The position numbers and the translations under genes were made by a program. This document shows, piece after piece, positions 21,811 to 34,700 of a stretch of DNA of 64,000 nucleotides (its first letter is position 1; the number at the start of each line of letters is the position of its first letter). The notes under the pieces are model-generated. The model ran no database searches. It saw nothing but the letters and a program-made list of their open reading frames with translations, and had not been told where the DNA came from. The DNA is from Forficula auricularia. Taxonomy: Eukaryota > Arthropoda > Insecta > Dermaptera > Forficulidae. The stretch lies in NCBI GenBank assembly GCA_024734495.1, contig JALMQS010000136.1:248001-312000 (forward strand), read 5' to 3'.

Positions 21811-23400
21811 CTGAAAATAAAAAAAAAAATTAAAGATTAGAGTTATCATTATCAGAGAAATGAAAAATATATAATATTTATTTTCGGAGATTATTTTATT
21901 TTAAAAAGTTTTCATATACAAAGAGCCGTGAATGTACATATATTCATCATCATAGGAAAATTAATCTGAAATTGGTTTAGTCACAACTGCTCACCCAACT
22001 ATTTGACTCTTATCATGTGCTGATTCTTAATACTCCTACATCCAAATAGCCAATATTATTATTATTTTGTCGGCTCCTTTGGCTTAGGCATCCAGAATAT
22101 AAGTATATATCTTCAAATTTCCGTTGATTTCTTACATATTTGTGTCTAAAATCTTAGAAATAAAATATTTTCAATTATTTATTTTTAATTCTGCCAAAGA
22201 ATGATATGCCTAAGTTCATATTTTCTGAGATTTTTTACTTTACCACTATAGGGTATGGGGTCAATATTGTAATCATGAAAATTAGTAATTTTTACTTCTT
22301 TTTGGGAAATTTCTCAAAAACGGCTGAAAATATTTCGATAAAAAAAAAATGAATGAAACCATAGCGCTTTAGTCTACAAAAAGACTTAAAGAGTGAAGAC
22401 ATTGAAAAAATTATATTTTACAGATATTAATAATTTTGTAAAAATTTCTGTTAATTACGTTACCAAATTTTGTGTACGCTTCAGCTTAAAATCTAGTGTG
22501 CATATCAAAACGAAATGTCACATTTAGATTCTTTATATTGAGATTAAGAAAATATAATTAGATATTGGTTGAAAATCGACAAAATACTTCAGGATAGGTT
22601 CTTAAAAATTTTAAATTTTAAAAGTAAAAACCTAAAAAATTGAATTTTTACTTTACAAAAGTTCATAATAAAAAGAGTTATCAGGGAGTTCAAAAATCGA
22701 ACTATCAATATAAGTCTAGACCTTTGATCGATTTTGTACAATATTTTAAAATATAAACACATGGGGGATGGTTTTCGCAAATAATTATACCTTTTCAGGG
22801 AAAAGATTTATGTTATATGGCCCCATATGACTTGAAATGGCCATATATGGCCATATATAATATCTAAAAGACACAAAAATGTTTGGTGCATTTCACTTAT
22901 ATGGCTATGTATAACCATATATTCCATATACAATCATGTATGGTCATATATGGGATTATTCTCAAAAAACATAAATGCCCATATATGCCAATGTAAATCT
23001 TTTTTAAGTTATTTATTAAATGTAAGAAGGACCAGGTGTATGGTAAAATCATATGGATATATTACATCAGCCTATTTTATTTTTGTAACATCATTGAATA
23101 GAACAGCAGATAATCTGACCATAGTTAATCAGAATCACTGTATTTGGATTAATTGTAATTTAAAAAAAAAATCACAAATTCCCCTATTTCTTTTTAGAGT
23201 TTTAATTAAATAAAAATAATGCCTAACTTCAAATTCTTATTTTCTTTCTCTTTGATTAATAAAGCGGAAGAAATTTTTCTAATTATTCCCGCCAACCTTT
23301 TGCAGCAGTTAACTCTCTTGAGCAATTGGATTCCGTTGCGTTAATTGAATTTAACAGTAATGTACTCACAATTTGAGATGGATGATTTTAATAACCGCTT
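21811..23400. other. AT-rich intergenic DNA with a CATATATGG cluster
   Basis: About 22815-22985 repeats CCATATATGG-like decamers: one perfect CArG-box palindrome at 22841-22850 and several near-matches on both strands. The stretch ends at the assembly gap. No gene seen. Confidence 0.5.
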
Positions 23401-23500
23401 NNNNNNNNNNNNNNNNNNNNNNNNNNNNNNNNNNNNNNNNNNNNNNNNNNNNNNNNNNNNNNNNNNNNNNNNNNNNNNNNNNNNNNNNNNNNNNNNNNNN
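23401..23500. other. Assembly gap of 100 N
   Basis: Exactly 100 N, a conventional placeholder for unknown length. The sequence right after it (TTTGGTCGTTTTTT) resembles the satellite-to-module junction at about 40017, so satellite DNA may be missing here. Confidence 0.97.
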
Positions 23501-24230
23501 TTTGGTCGTTTTTTCTTTTAAATTCTTTTTTATAGGCTAAAATTTTTTTTATTTTCAACTCTATTAATTTGTTTTAGATTAGGTATAAGCTCTTATTTTC
23601 AACTTAATCTTTTTTATTTCATATTAATTATTTTTTCTTTTTTATTCCCTTTCTATTTACCTTTTAATTATGGAAAGCTAGGTTTCTTCAAATTTAATAT
23701 TCTCATTAACATCCCACTGATTCAAGATAATTTATCAATTTTTTCAAAATATTAATAGATCCTGAATCTATTACTCTTGAACCCACACTCTTTTTTCGAT
23801 ACTTTGAATAATTATATTCAAAAAAATCATATAGCTGCTGTTTTTAAAATAATTTTTTATAGTTGTGACGTCATTTTTTCAAATAAATGCATTACCGCAT
23901 CTATCCATTTCGCCATACTTTACGAGTACTTGATTTAATTTTTTATGAATTCCACTGAGGATGTCTATCTTTTTGCAGTTTACTTGTTCAAATTTTTTGT
24001 TTCAACTTTCCATTGTTTTTCAATTAATAATCTATTTTTTAGATTATAAATCTCGTTATAGGGTTCAAGAGTATTCTTCGAACTCCGCCATGGACGGTCC
24101 CAAGCCCGGCTGAAAAAGGAGGAGGGTTGGGCGTGAGGTTAAGAACCCTCACCCTATAAAAGACTCCATTGTACTAGTGATCATGACAATTTGGACGTAA
24201 CAATCTTTGATAAATTGTCATTAATATTTG
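23501..24230 (+). repeat. Satellite-flanking module, copy A
   Basis: About 725 bp, closely matching 40017-40742 in the same orientation. The last third is GC-richer, with GGACGGTCCCAAGCCCGG and GGAGGAGGGTTGGGCGTGAG, wording reminiscent of 5' leaders of RTE-type LINEs. A TATAAAAG (24155-24162) lies 69 bp before the first satellite unit. No coding frame of note. Confidence 0.8.
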
Positions 24231-27200
24231 GACTAGGATTTTGCCATCCCGGTGTCTCTTTTGAATGCTTTAAATCCAATCTCAAGAAATCTCACTAATT
24301 TTCTTCTCTAGTTTTTTCAATTAGTATACGGCAGTAATGTTGAAGCTCTGATTAATCAGTATCATTCAATTATTTTGCTCTTCCTTTTCGAAATATGTAG
24401 ACAAAAGTTTTTAATCAATATGCCATGTCTCTATAAAATTTATCAAATAATAATGATACTTTTCGATAATATTTTAACAATATTCCCTTGTTAGTTAATT
24501 CCATAAAAAAATTTGGGGATATTTGGTAGGTTTTATCGAAATATGATTAAGGGTTGATCACTTTGTTTTCAAATTTTTAATTGGTCGCTGTATTAGAGTT
24601 GAATGATTTTTATTTTCAGTGTATTCCTCATTAGTGCTTAGCTAAGTGAAAAGAATAGATTCGAAAATTGAGAGGAATTGGAATTATGATCTATGGCAAT
24701 CAATAGAGGCTGGGGTCGCTTCAATGCCCGGAACTAAATCTCTGTCACTCAGTTTTTTTCGATCCCTTAACAGACTGTCCCATTGACTATTTTTTTTGAA
24801 AATCTTCTAGATTTTCAAAAAATAATATAAATGATGCACTCTGTTAGAGATTGACAAAATACTTAACGACTAGGATTTTGCCATCCCGGTGTCTCTTTTG
24901 AATGCTTTAAATCCAATCTCAAGAAATCTCACTAATTTTCTTCTCTAGTTTTTTCAATTAGTATACGGCAGTAATGTTGAAGCTCTGATTAATCAGTATC
25001 ATTCAATTATTTTGCTCTTCCTTTTCGAAATATGTAGACAAAAGTTTTTAATCAATATGCCATGTCTCTATAAAATTTATCAAATAATAATGATTCTTTT
25101 CGATAATATTTTAACAATATTCCCTTGTTAGTTAATTCCATAAAAAATTTGGGGATATTTGGTAGGTTTTATCGAAATATGATTAAGGGTTGATCACTTT
25201 GTTTTCAAATTTTTAATTGGTCGCTGTATTAGAGTTGAATGATTTTTATTTTCAGTGTATTCCTCATTAGTGCTTAGCTAAGTGAAATGAATAGATTCGA
25301 AAATTGAGAGGAATTGGAATTATGATCTATGGCAATCAATAGAGGCTGGGGTCGCTTCAATGCCCGGAACTAAATCTCTGTCACTCAGTTTTTTTTCGAT
25401 CCCTTAACAGACTGTCCCATTGACTATTTTTTTTTGAAAATCTTCTAGATTTTCAAAAAATAATATAAATGATGCACTCTGTTAGAGATTGACAAAATAC
25501 TTAACGACTAGGATTTTGCCATCCCGGTGTCTCTTTTGAATGCTTTAAATCCAATCTCAAGAAATCTCACTAATTTTCTTCTCTAGTTTTTTCAATTAGT
25601 ATACGGCAGTAATGTTGAAGCTCTGATTAATCAGTATCATTCAATTATTTTGCTCTTCCTTTTCGAAATATGTAGACAAAAGTTTTTAATCAATATGCCA
25701 TGTCTCTATAAAATTTATCAAATAATAATGATACTTTTCGATACTATTTTAACAATATTCCCTTGTTAGTTAATTCCATAAAAAATTTGGGGATATTTGG
25801 TAGGTTTTATCGAAATATGATTAAGGGTTGATCACTTTGTTTTCAAATTTTTAATTGGTCGCTGTATTAGAGTTGAATGATTTTTATTTTCAGTGTATTC
25901 CTCATTAGTGCTTAGCTAAGTGAAATGAATAGATTCGAAAATTGAGAGGAATTGGAATTATGATCTATGGCAATCAATAGAGGCTGGGGTCGCTTCAATG
26001 CCCGGAACTAAATCTCTGTCACTCAGTTTTTTTTCGATCCCTTAACAGACTGTCCCATTGACTATTTTTTTTGAAAATCTTCTAGATTTTCAAAAAATAA
26101 TATAAATGATGCACTCTGTTAGAGATTGACAAAATACTTAACGACTAGGATTTTGCCATCCCGGTGTCTCTTTTGAATGCTTTAAATCCAATCTCAAGAA
26201 ATCTCACTAATTTTCTTCTCTAGTTTTTTCAATTAGTATACGGCAGTAATGTTGAAGCTCTGATTAATCAGTATCATTCAATTATTTTGCTCTTCCTTTT
26301 CGAAATATGTAGACAAAAGTTTTTAATCAATATGCCATGTCTCTATAAAATTTATCAAATAATAATGATTCTTTTCGATAATATTTTAACAATATTCCCT
26401 TGTTAGTTAATTCCATAAAAAATTTGGGGATATTTGGTAGGTTTTATCGAAATATGATTAAGGGTTGATCACTTTGTTTTCAAATTTTTAATTGGTCGCT
26501 GTATTAGAGTTGAATGATTTTTATTTTCAGTGTATTCCTCATTAGTGCTTAGCTAAGTGAAAAGAATAGATTCGAAAATTGAGAGGAATTGGAATTATGA
26601 TCTATGGCAATCAATAGAGGCTGGGGTCGCTTCAATGCCCGGAACTAAATCTCTGTCACTCAGTTTTTTTTCGATCCCTTAACAGACTGTCCCATTGACT
26701 ATTTTTTTTGAAAATCTTCTAGATTTTCAAAAAATAATATAAATGATGCACTCTGTTAGAGATTGACAAAATACTTAACGACTAGGATTTTGCCATCCCG
26801 GTGTCTCTTTTGAATGCTTTAAATCCAATCTCAAGAAATCTCACTAATTTTCTTCTCTAGTTTTTTCAATTAGTATACGGCAGTAATGTTGAAGCTCTGA
26901 TTAATCAGTATCATTCAATTATTTTGCTCTTCCTTTTCGAAATATGTAGACAAAAGTTTTTAATCAATATGCCATGTCTCTATAAAATTTATCAAATAAT
27001 AATGATACTTTTCGATAATATTTTAACAATATTCCCTTGTTAGTTAATTCCATAAAAAATTTGGGGATATTTGGTAGGTTTTATCGAAATATGATTAAGG
27101 GTTGATCACTTTGTTTTCAAATTTTTAATTGGTCGCTGTATTAGAGTTGAATGATTTTTATTTTCAGTGTATTCCTCATTAGTGCTTAGCTAAGTGAAAA

Positions 27201-30195
27201 GAATAGATTCGAAAATTGAGAGGAATTGGAATTATGATCTATGGCAATCAATAGAGGCTGGGGTCGCTTCAATGCCCGGAACTAAATCTCTGTCACTCAG
27301 TTTTTTTTCGATCCCTTAACAGACTGTCCCATTGACTATTTTTTTTGAAAATCTTCTAGATTTTCAAAAAATAATATAAATGATGCACTCTGTTAGAGAT
27401 TGACAAAATACTTAACGACTAGGATTTTGCCATCCCGGTGTCTCTTTTGAATGCTTTAAATCCAATCTCAAGAAATCTCACTAATTTTCTTCTCTAGTTT
27501 TTTCAATTAGTATACGGCAGTAATGTTGAAGCTCTGATTAATCAGTATCATTCAATTATTTTGCTCTTCCTTTTCGAAATATGTAGACAAAAGTTTTTAA
27601 TCAATATGCCATGTCTCTATAAAATTTATCAAATAATAATGATACTTTTCGATAATATTTTAACAATATTCCCTTGTTAGTTAATTCCATAAAAAATTTG
27701 GGGATATTTGGTAGGTTTTATCGAAATATGATTAAGGGTTGATCACTTTGTTTTCAAATTTTTAATTGGTCGCTGTATTAGAGTTGAATGATTTTTATTT
27801 TCAGTGTATTCCTCATTAGTGCTTAGCTAAGTGAAAAGAATAGATTCGAAAATTGAGAGGAATTGGAATTATGATCTATGGCAATCAATAGAGGCTGGGG
27901 TCGCTTCAATGCCCGGAACTAAATCTCTGTCACTCAGTTTTTTTTCGATCCCTTAACAGACTGTCCCATTGACTATTTTTTTTGAAAATCTTCTAGATTT
28001 TCAAAAAATAATATAAATGATGCACTCTGTTAGAGATTGACAAAATACTTAACGACTAGGATTTTGCCATCCCGGTGTCTCTTTTGAATGCTTTAAATCC
28101 AATCTCAAGAAATCTCACTAGTTTTCTTGTCTAGTTTTTTCAATTAGTATACGGCAGTAATGTTGAAGCTCTGATTAATCAGTATCATTCAATTATTTTG
28201 CTCTTCCTTTTCGAAATATGTAGACAAAAGTTTTTAATCAATATGCCATGTCTCTATAAAATTTATCAAATAATAATGATTCTTTTCGATAATATTTTAA
28301 CAATATTCCCTTGTTAGTTAATTGCATAAAAAATTTGGGGATATTTGGTAGGTTTTATCGAAATATGATTAAGGGTTGATCACTTTGTTTTCAAATTTTT
28401 AATTGGTCGCTGTATTAGAGTTGAATGATTTTTATTTTCAGTGTATTCCTCATTAGTGCTTAGCTAAGTGAAAAGAATAGATTCGAAAATTGAGAGGAAT
28501 TGGAATTATGATTTATGGCAATCAATAGAGGCTGGGGTCGCTTCAATGCCCGGAACTAAATCTCTGTCACTCAGTTTTTTTTCGATCCCTTAACAGACTG
28601 TCCCATTGACTATTTTTTTGAAAATCTTCTAGATTTTCAAAAATAATATAAATGATGCACTCTGTTAGAGATTGACAAAATACTTAACGACTTCGAGATT
28701 TTTGCCATCCCGGTCTCTTTTGAATGCTTTTTAAATCCAATCTCAAGAAATCTCACCAATTTTCTTGTCTAGTTTTTTCAATTAGTATGCGGCAGCAATG
28801 TTGAAGCTCTGATTAATCAGTATCATTCAATTATTTTGCTCTTCCTTTTCGAAATATGTAGACAAAAGTTTTTAATCAATATGCCATGTCTCTATAAAAT
28901 TTATCAAATAATAATGATACTTTTCGATATTATTTTAACAATATTCCCTTGTTAGTTAATTCCACAAAAAATTTGGGGATATTTGGTAGGTTTTATCGAA
29001 ATATGATTAAGGGTTGATCACTTTGTTTTCAAATTTTTAATTGGTCGCTGTATTAGAGTTGAATGATTTTTATTTTCAGTGTATTCCTCATTAGTGCTTA
29101 GCTAAGTGAAATGAATAGATTCGAAAATTGAGAGGAATTGGAATTATGATCTATGGCAATCAATAGAGGCTGGGGTCGCTTCAATGCCCGGAACTAAATC
29201 TCTGTCACTCAGTTTTTTTTCGATCCCTTAACAGACTGTCCCATTGACTATTTTTTTTTTGAAAATCTTCTAGATTTTCAAAAAATAATATAAATGATGC
29301 ACTCTGTTAGAGATTGACAAAATACTTAACGACTAGGATTTCGCCATCCCGGTGTCTCTTTTGAATGCTTTAAATCCAATCTCAAGAAATCTCACTAATT
29401 TTCTTGTCTAGTTTTTTCAATTAGTATAAGGCAGTAATGTTGAAGCTCTGTTTAATCAGCATCATTCAATTATTTTGCTCTTCCTTTTCGAAATATGTAG
29501 ACAAAAGTTTTTAATCAATATGCCATGTCTCTATACAATTTATCAAATAATAATGATACTTTTCGATAATATTTTAAAAATATTTCCATTGTTAGTTAAT
29601 TCGATAAAAAATTTGGGTATATTTGGTAGATTTTATAGAATTATGATTGAGGGTGGATGACTTTGTTTTCAAATTTTTAATTGGTCGCTGTATTAGAGTT
29701 GAATGATTTTTATTTTCAGTGTATTCCTCATTAATGCTTAGCTAAGTGGAAAGAATAGATTCGAAAATTGAGAGGAATTCGAATTATGATCTATGGTAAT
29801 CAACAGAGGCTGGGGTCGCTTCAATGCCCGGAACTAAATCTCTGTCACTCAGTTTTTTTCGATCCCTTTAACAGACTGTCCCATTTACTATTTTTTTGGA
29901 AAGTCTTCTAGATTTTCAAAAAATAATATAAATGATCCATTCTGTTAGAGATTGAGAAAATACTTAACGACTAGGATTTTGCCATCCCGGTGTCTCTTTT
30001 GAATGCTTTAAATCCAATCTCAAGAAATCTCATTATTTTTCTTATCAATGTTTTTTTTTTCAATTAGTATATGGCAGTAATGTTGATGTGCTGATTCATC
30101 AGATTCATTCAATTATGTTGCTCTTCCTATTCGAAATTTCTAGACAAAACTATTTAATCAATATCATGATTCTATAAAATTTCTCAAACTATCAT
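24231..30195. repeat. Satellite array 1, ~637-bp unit, ~9 full copies
   Basis: Units start at GACTAGGATTTTGCCATCCC: 24231, 24868, 25506, 26143, 26780, 27417, 28054, 28689, 29331, with a decaying partial unit from 29969. The left edge is sharp against module A. Differences between inner units are mostly single bases or T-run length, and the last units are clearly more diverged. Each unit contains CTGATTAATCAG and CTTAGCTAAG palindromes and a hairpin with stem GAAAATCT/AGATTTTC. Short ORFs in the array are not genes. Confidence 0.95.
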
Positions 30196-31724
30196 GTCTA
30201 TCATAGCTTCACAATAAAGCACGTCTAGTAATAAATATTATCGCGACTCTATAAAGTTTATCAAAAAACATAATGATCTAAGAATGCGAATTATGTATGC
30301 CTAGTAATATGGTATAATAGGTATTCACAATTTTGTCAAAATTGTATCGATTTTTTATTATTATTGTTATTATTAGTTAACTCTCGTCAAATTGTAATTT
30401 ATTACTCAACAGTTAATTCCAACTTCATCCAATGAAATTAAATAATTATTAAAGCAATTTATAATAATTTCCATAGTTACAAAGTAAAATCTAATAACTA
30501 GAGAATGTTTTTATATACTTCCTCAATATTATTTTAGTTTATCAAAAATGTTTTTCATTTTTTTATTCTTCTTTGATTACAGTTGAACGTCTCAACATAG
30601 TTACAATATTGAAAATTAATATATTGTTTGTGGTTAGCTAATTCTAAATTTAAATTCTTTTATTGGCTACTTTCTATAAAAATTATTAAAATATTAAATA
30701 TTTATGAGGTAACTATTTCGAAATTTTACTTAACCTTTTTTCAATTTTATAGACGTTGTGACATTTGTGAACCTGAGCTTAACAATCTTTCCAATAAGTA
30801 ATTTTTATAATAAACCCTCTTTTCACCATCGGCACTTATTGTTATTATAGTTATTTATTCTAGGTCAATTCAATACAAACAAAATCTAAATTTATTTATT
30901 GAATGCGCAATATTAAAATTGATTTTTCCCCATAAACTTACTCTTTTATTATGCATATATAAGTACAACTAAATATTGTGTTCTTCAAATTCCAAAATTT
31001 ATATAAATCTCTTTACTTACTTTTATAATTCATGATGACAAAAGCAATCAACTTTATCAAGTATTAAAATAGGTAGTAAATATAAAAACGTATGCTTTAG
31101 TATATCTTGATTTTAACTACATTACGCAATTGATTTCCAAACTTTGTTTAATACATTTAATTATTTTCCGTTCGTCTATTCTAGGTTTAGTGAGTAAAAT
31201 TACAAAATTTGAACATTCTCCAAATTAGAACATATTTCTCGATCAATAATTCTTAATGTTTGAACATTTTTTATTTTTGCATAGCATTTTTGTATGTAGT
31301 TTTGTGTCTATTTATGTCTTCTTTTTCCCTAGTAGTTTTTATTCCCAGTGAAATTTTGTATTCATGGCCACTAATGTCTTACTTCCAATAGACTGCTGTG
31401 GCCGAACCCTGATCCATTCTTCCGGATCTTGAGTGGGAGGATCGGAGGGCTATAAGGGGAGATGTGGAAGCCCTTAAAAAAAAATTAAATTTCTCTAAAT
31501 GATATTCAATTTTAAACAAACTTCAAGCTTAACGCAAACATTTTTTAATAAGAAACAATTATTAAATATGAACTCTCTTCATGCTCATGTTTAGAATAAC
31601 CCTAAGATTGATCTATTAATATAAAAGATACTTAGAATAAATTAAATATTTCAGGTTCATATTTCCATTTTACATCAATGTGTATAGGCTGGTACAATTA
31701 ATTAAATATTCGAAAAATATATAC
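30196..31724. other. Non-satellite spacer between arrays
   Basis: AT-rich DNA with no gene. At about 31396-31475 a GC-richer segment (CTGTGGCCGAACCCTGATCC ... GGGGAGATGTGGAAGCCC) resembles wording of LINE leaders and may be related to the GC-rich part of the flanking modules. Confidence 0.5.
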
Positions 31725-34700
31725 CGTTAATTCGATAAAAAATTTGGGGATATTTGGTAGGTTTTATCGAAATATGATTAAGGGTTGATCACTTTGTTTT
31801 CAAATTTTTAATTGGTAGCTGTATTAGAGTTGAATGATTTTTATTTTCAGTGTATTCCTCATTAGTGCTTAGCTAAGTGAAAAGAATAGATTCGAAAATT
31901 GAGAGGAATTGGAATTATGATCTATGGCAATCAATAGAGGCTGGGGTCGCTTCAATGCCCGGAACTAAATCTCTGTCACTCAGTTTTTTTCGATCCCTTA
32001 ACAGACTGTCCCGTTGACTATTTTTTTTGAAAATCTTCTAGATTTTCAAAAAATAATATAAATGATGCACTCTGTTAGAGATTGACAAAATACTTAACGA
32101 CTAGGATTTTGCCATCCCGGTGTCTCTTTTGAATGCTTTAAATCCAATCTCAAGAAATCTCACTAATTTTCTTCTCTAGTTTTTTCAATTAGTATACGGC
32201 AGTAATGTTGAAGCTCTGATTAATCAGTATCATTCAATTATTTTGCTCTTCCTTTTCGAAATATGTAGACAAAAGTTTTTAATCAATATGCCATGTCTCT
32301 ATAAAATTTATCAAATAATAATGATTCTTTTCGATAATATTTTAACAATATTCCCTTGTTAGTTAATTCCATAAAAAATTTGGGGATATTTGGTAGGTTT
32401 TATCGAAATATGATTAAGGGTTGATCACTTTGTTTTCAAATTTTTAATTGGTCGCTGTATTAGAGTTGAATGATTTTCATTTTCAGTGTATTCCTCATTA
32501 GTGCTTAGCTAAGTGAAATGAATAGATTCGAAAATTGAGAGGAATTGGAATTATGATCTATGGCAATCAATAGAGGCTGGGGTCGCTTCAATGCCCGGAA
32601 CTAAATCTCTGTCACTCAGTTTTTTTCGATCCCTTAACAGACTGTCCCGTTGACTATTTTTTTTGAAAATCTTCTAGATTTTCAAAAAATAATATAAATG
32701 ATGCACTCTGTTAGAGATTGACAAAATACTTAACGACTAGGATTTTGCCATCCCGGTGTCTCTTTTGAATGCTTTAAATCAATCTCAAGAAATCTCACTA
32801 ATTTTCTTCTCTAGTTTTTTCAATTAGTATACGGCAGTAATGTTGAATCTCTGATTAATCAGTATCATTCAATTATTTTGCTCTTCCTTTTTGAAATATG
32901 TAGACAAAAGTTTTTAATCAATATGCCATGTCTCTATAAAATTTATCAAATAATAATGATACTTTTCGATACTATTTTAACAATATTCCCTTGTTAGTTA
33001 ATTCCATAAAAAATTTGGGGATATTTGGTAGGTTTTATCGAAATATGATTAAGGGTTGATCACTTTGTTTTCAAATTTTTAATTGGTCGCTGTATTAGAG
33101 TTGAATGATTTTTATTTTCAGTGTATTCCTCATTAGTGCTTAGCTAAGTGAAATGAATAGATTCGAAAATTGAGAGGAATTGGAATTATGATCTATGGCA
33201 ATCAATAGAGGCTGGGGTCGCTTCAATGCCCGGAACTAAATCTCTGTCACTCAGTTTTTTTCGATCCCTTAACAGACTGTCCCATTGACTATTTTTTTTG
33301 AAAATCTTCTAGATTTTCAAAAAATAATATAAATGATGCAGTCTGTTAGAGATTGACAAAATACTTAACGACTAGGATTTTGCCATCCCGGTGTCTCTTT
33401 TGAATGCTTTAAATCCAATCTCAAGAAATCTCACTAATTTTCTTCTCTAGTTTTTTCAATTAGTATACGGCAGTAATGTTGAATCTCTGATTAATCAGTA
33501 TCATTCAATTATTTTGCTCTTCTTTTTCGAAATATGTAGACAAATGTTTTTAATCAATATGCCATGTCTCTATAAAATTTATCAAATAATAATGATACTT
33601 TTCGATACTATTTTAACAATATTCCCTTGTTAGTTAATTCCATAAAAAATTTGGGGATATTTGGTAGGTTTTATCGAGATATGATTAAGGGTTGATCACT
33701 TTGTTTTCAAATTTTTAATTGGTCGCTGTATTAGAGTTGAATGATTTTTATTTTCAGTGTATTCCTCATTAGTGCTTAGCTAAGTGAAATGAATAGATTC
33801 GAAAATTGAGAGGAATTGGAACTATGATCTATGGCAATCAATAGAGGCTGGGGTCGCTTCAATGTCCGGAACTAAATCTCTGTCACTCAGTTCTTTTTCG
33901 ATCCCTTAACAGACTGTCCCGTTGACTATTTTTTTTGAAAATCTTCTAGATTTTCAAAAAATAATATAAATGATGCACTCTGTTAGAGATTGACAAAATA
34001 CTTAACGACTAGGATTTTGCCATCCCGGTGTCTCTTTTGAATGCTTTAAATCCAATCTCAAGAAATCTCACTAATTTTCTTCTCTAGTTTTTTCAATTAG
34101 TATACGGCAGTAATGTTGAAGCTCTGATTAATCAGTATCATTCAATTATTTTGCTCTTCCTTTTCGAAATATGTAGACAAAAGTTTTTAATCAATATGCC
34201 ATGTCTCTATAAAATTTATCAAATAATAATGATACTTTTCGATACTATTTTAACAATATTCCCTTGTTAGTTAATTCCATAAAAAATTTGGGGATATTTG
34301 GTAGGTTTTATCGAAATATGATTAAGGGTTGATCACTTTGTTTTCAAATTTTTAATTGGTCGCTGTATTAGAGTTGAATGATTTTTATTTTCAGTGTATT
34401 CCTCATTAGTGCTTAGCTAAGTGAAATGAATAGATTCGAAAATTGAGAGGAATTGGAATTATGATCTATGGCAATCAATAGAGGCTGGGGTCGCTTCAAT
34501 GCCCGGAACTAAATCTCTGTCACTCAGTTTTTTTTCGATCCCTTAACAGACTGTCCCGTTGACTATTTTTTTTGAAAATCTTCTAGATTTTCAAAAAATA
34601 ATATAAATGATGCACTCTGTTAGAGATTGACAAAATACTTAACGACTAGGATTTTGCCATCCCGGTGTCTCTTTTGAATGCTTTAAATCCAATCTCAAGA

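Noticed and set aside
29475..29660. ORF inside the satellite
   Set aside because: Open only because this edge unit is mutated; homogeneous units do not keep the frame.
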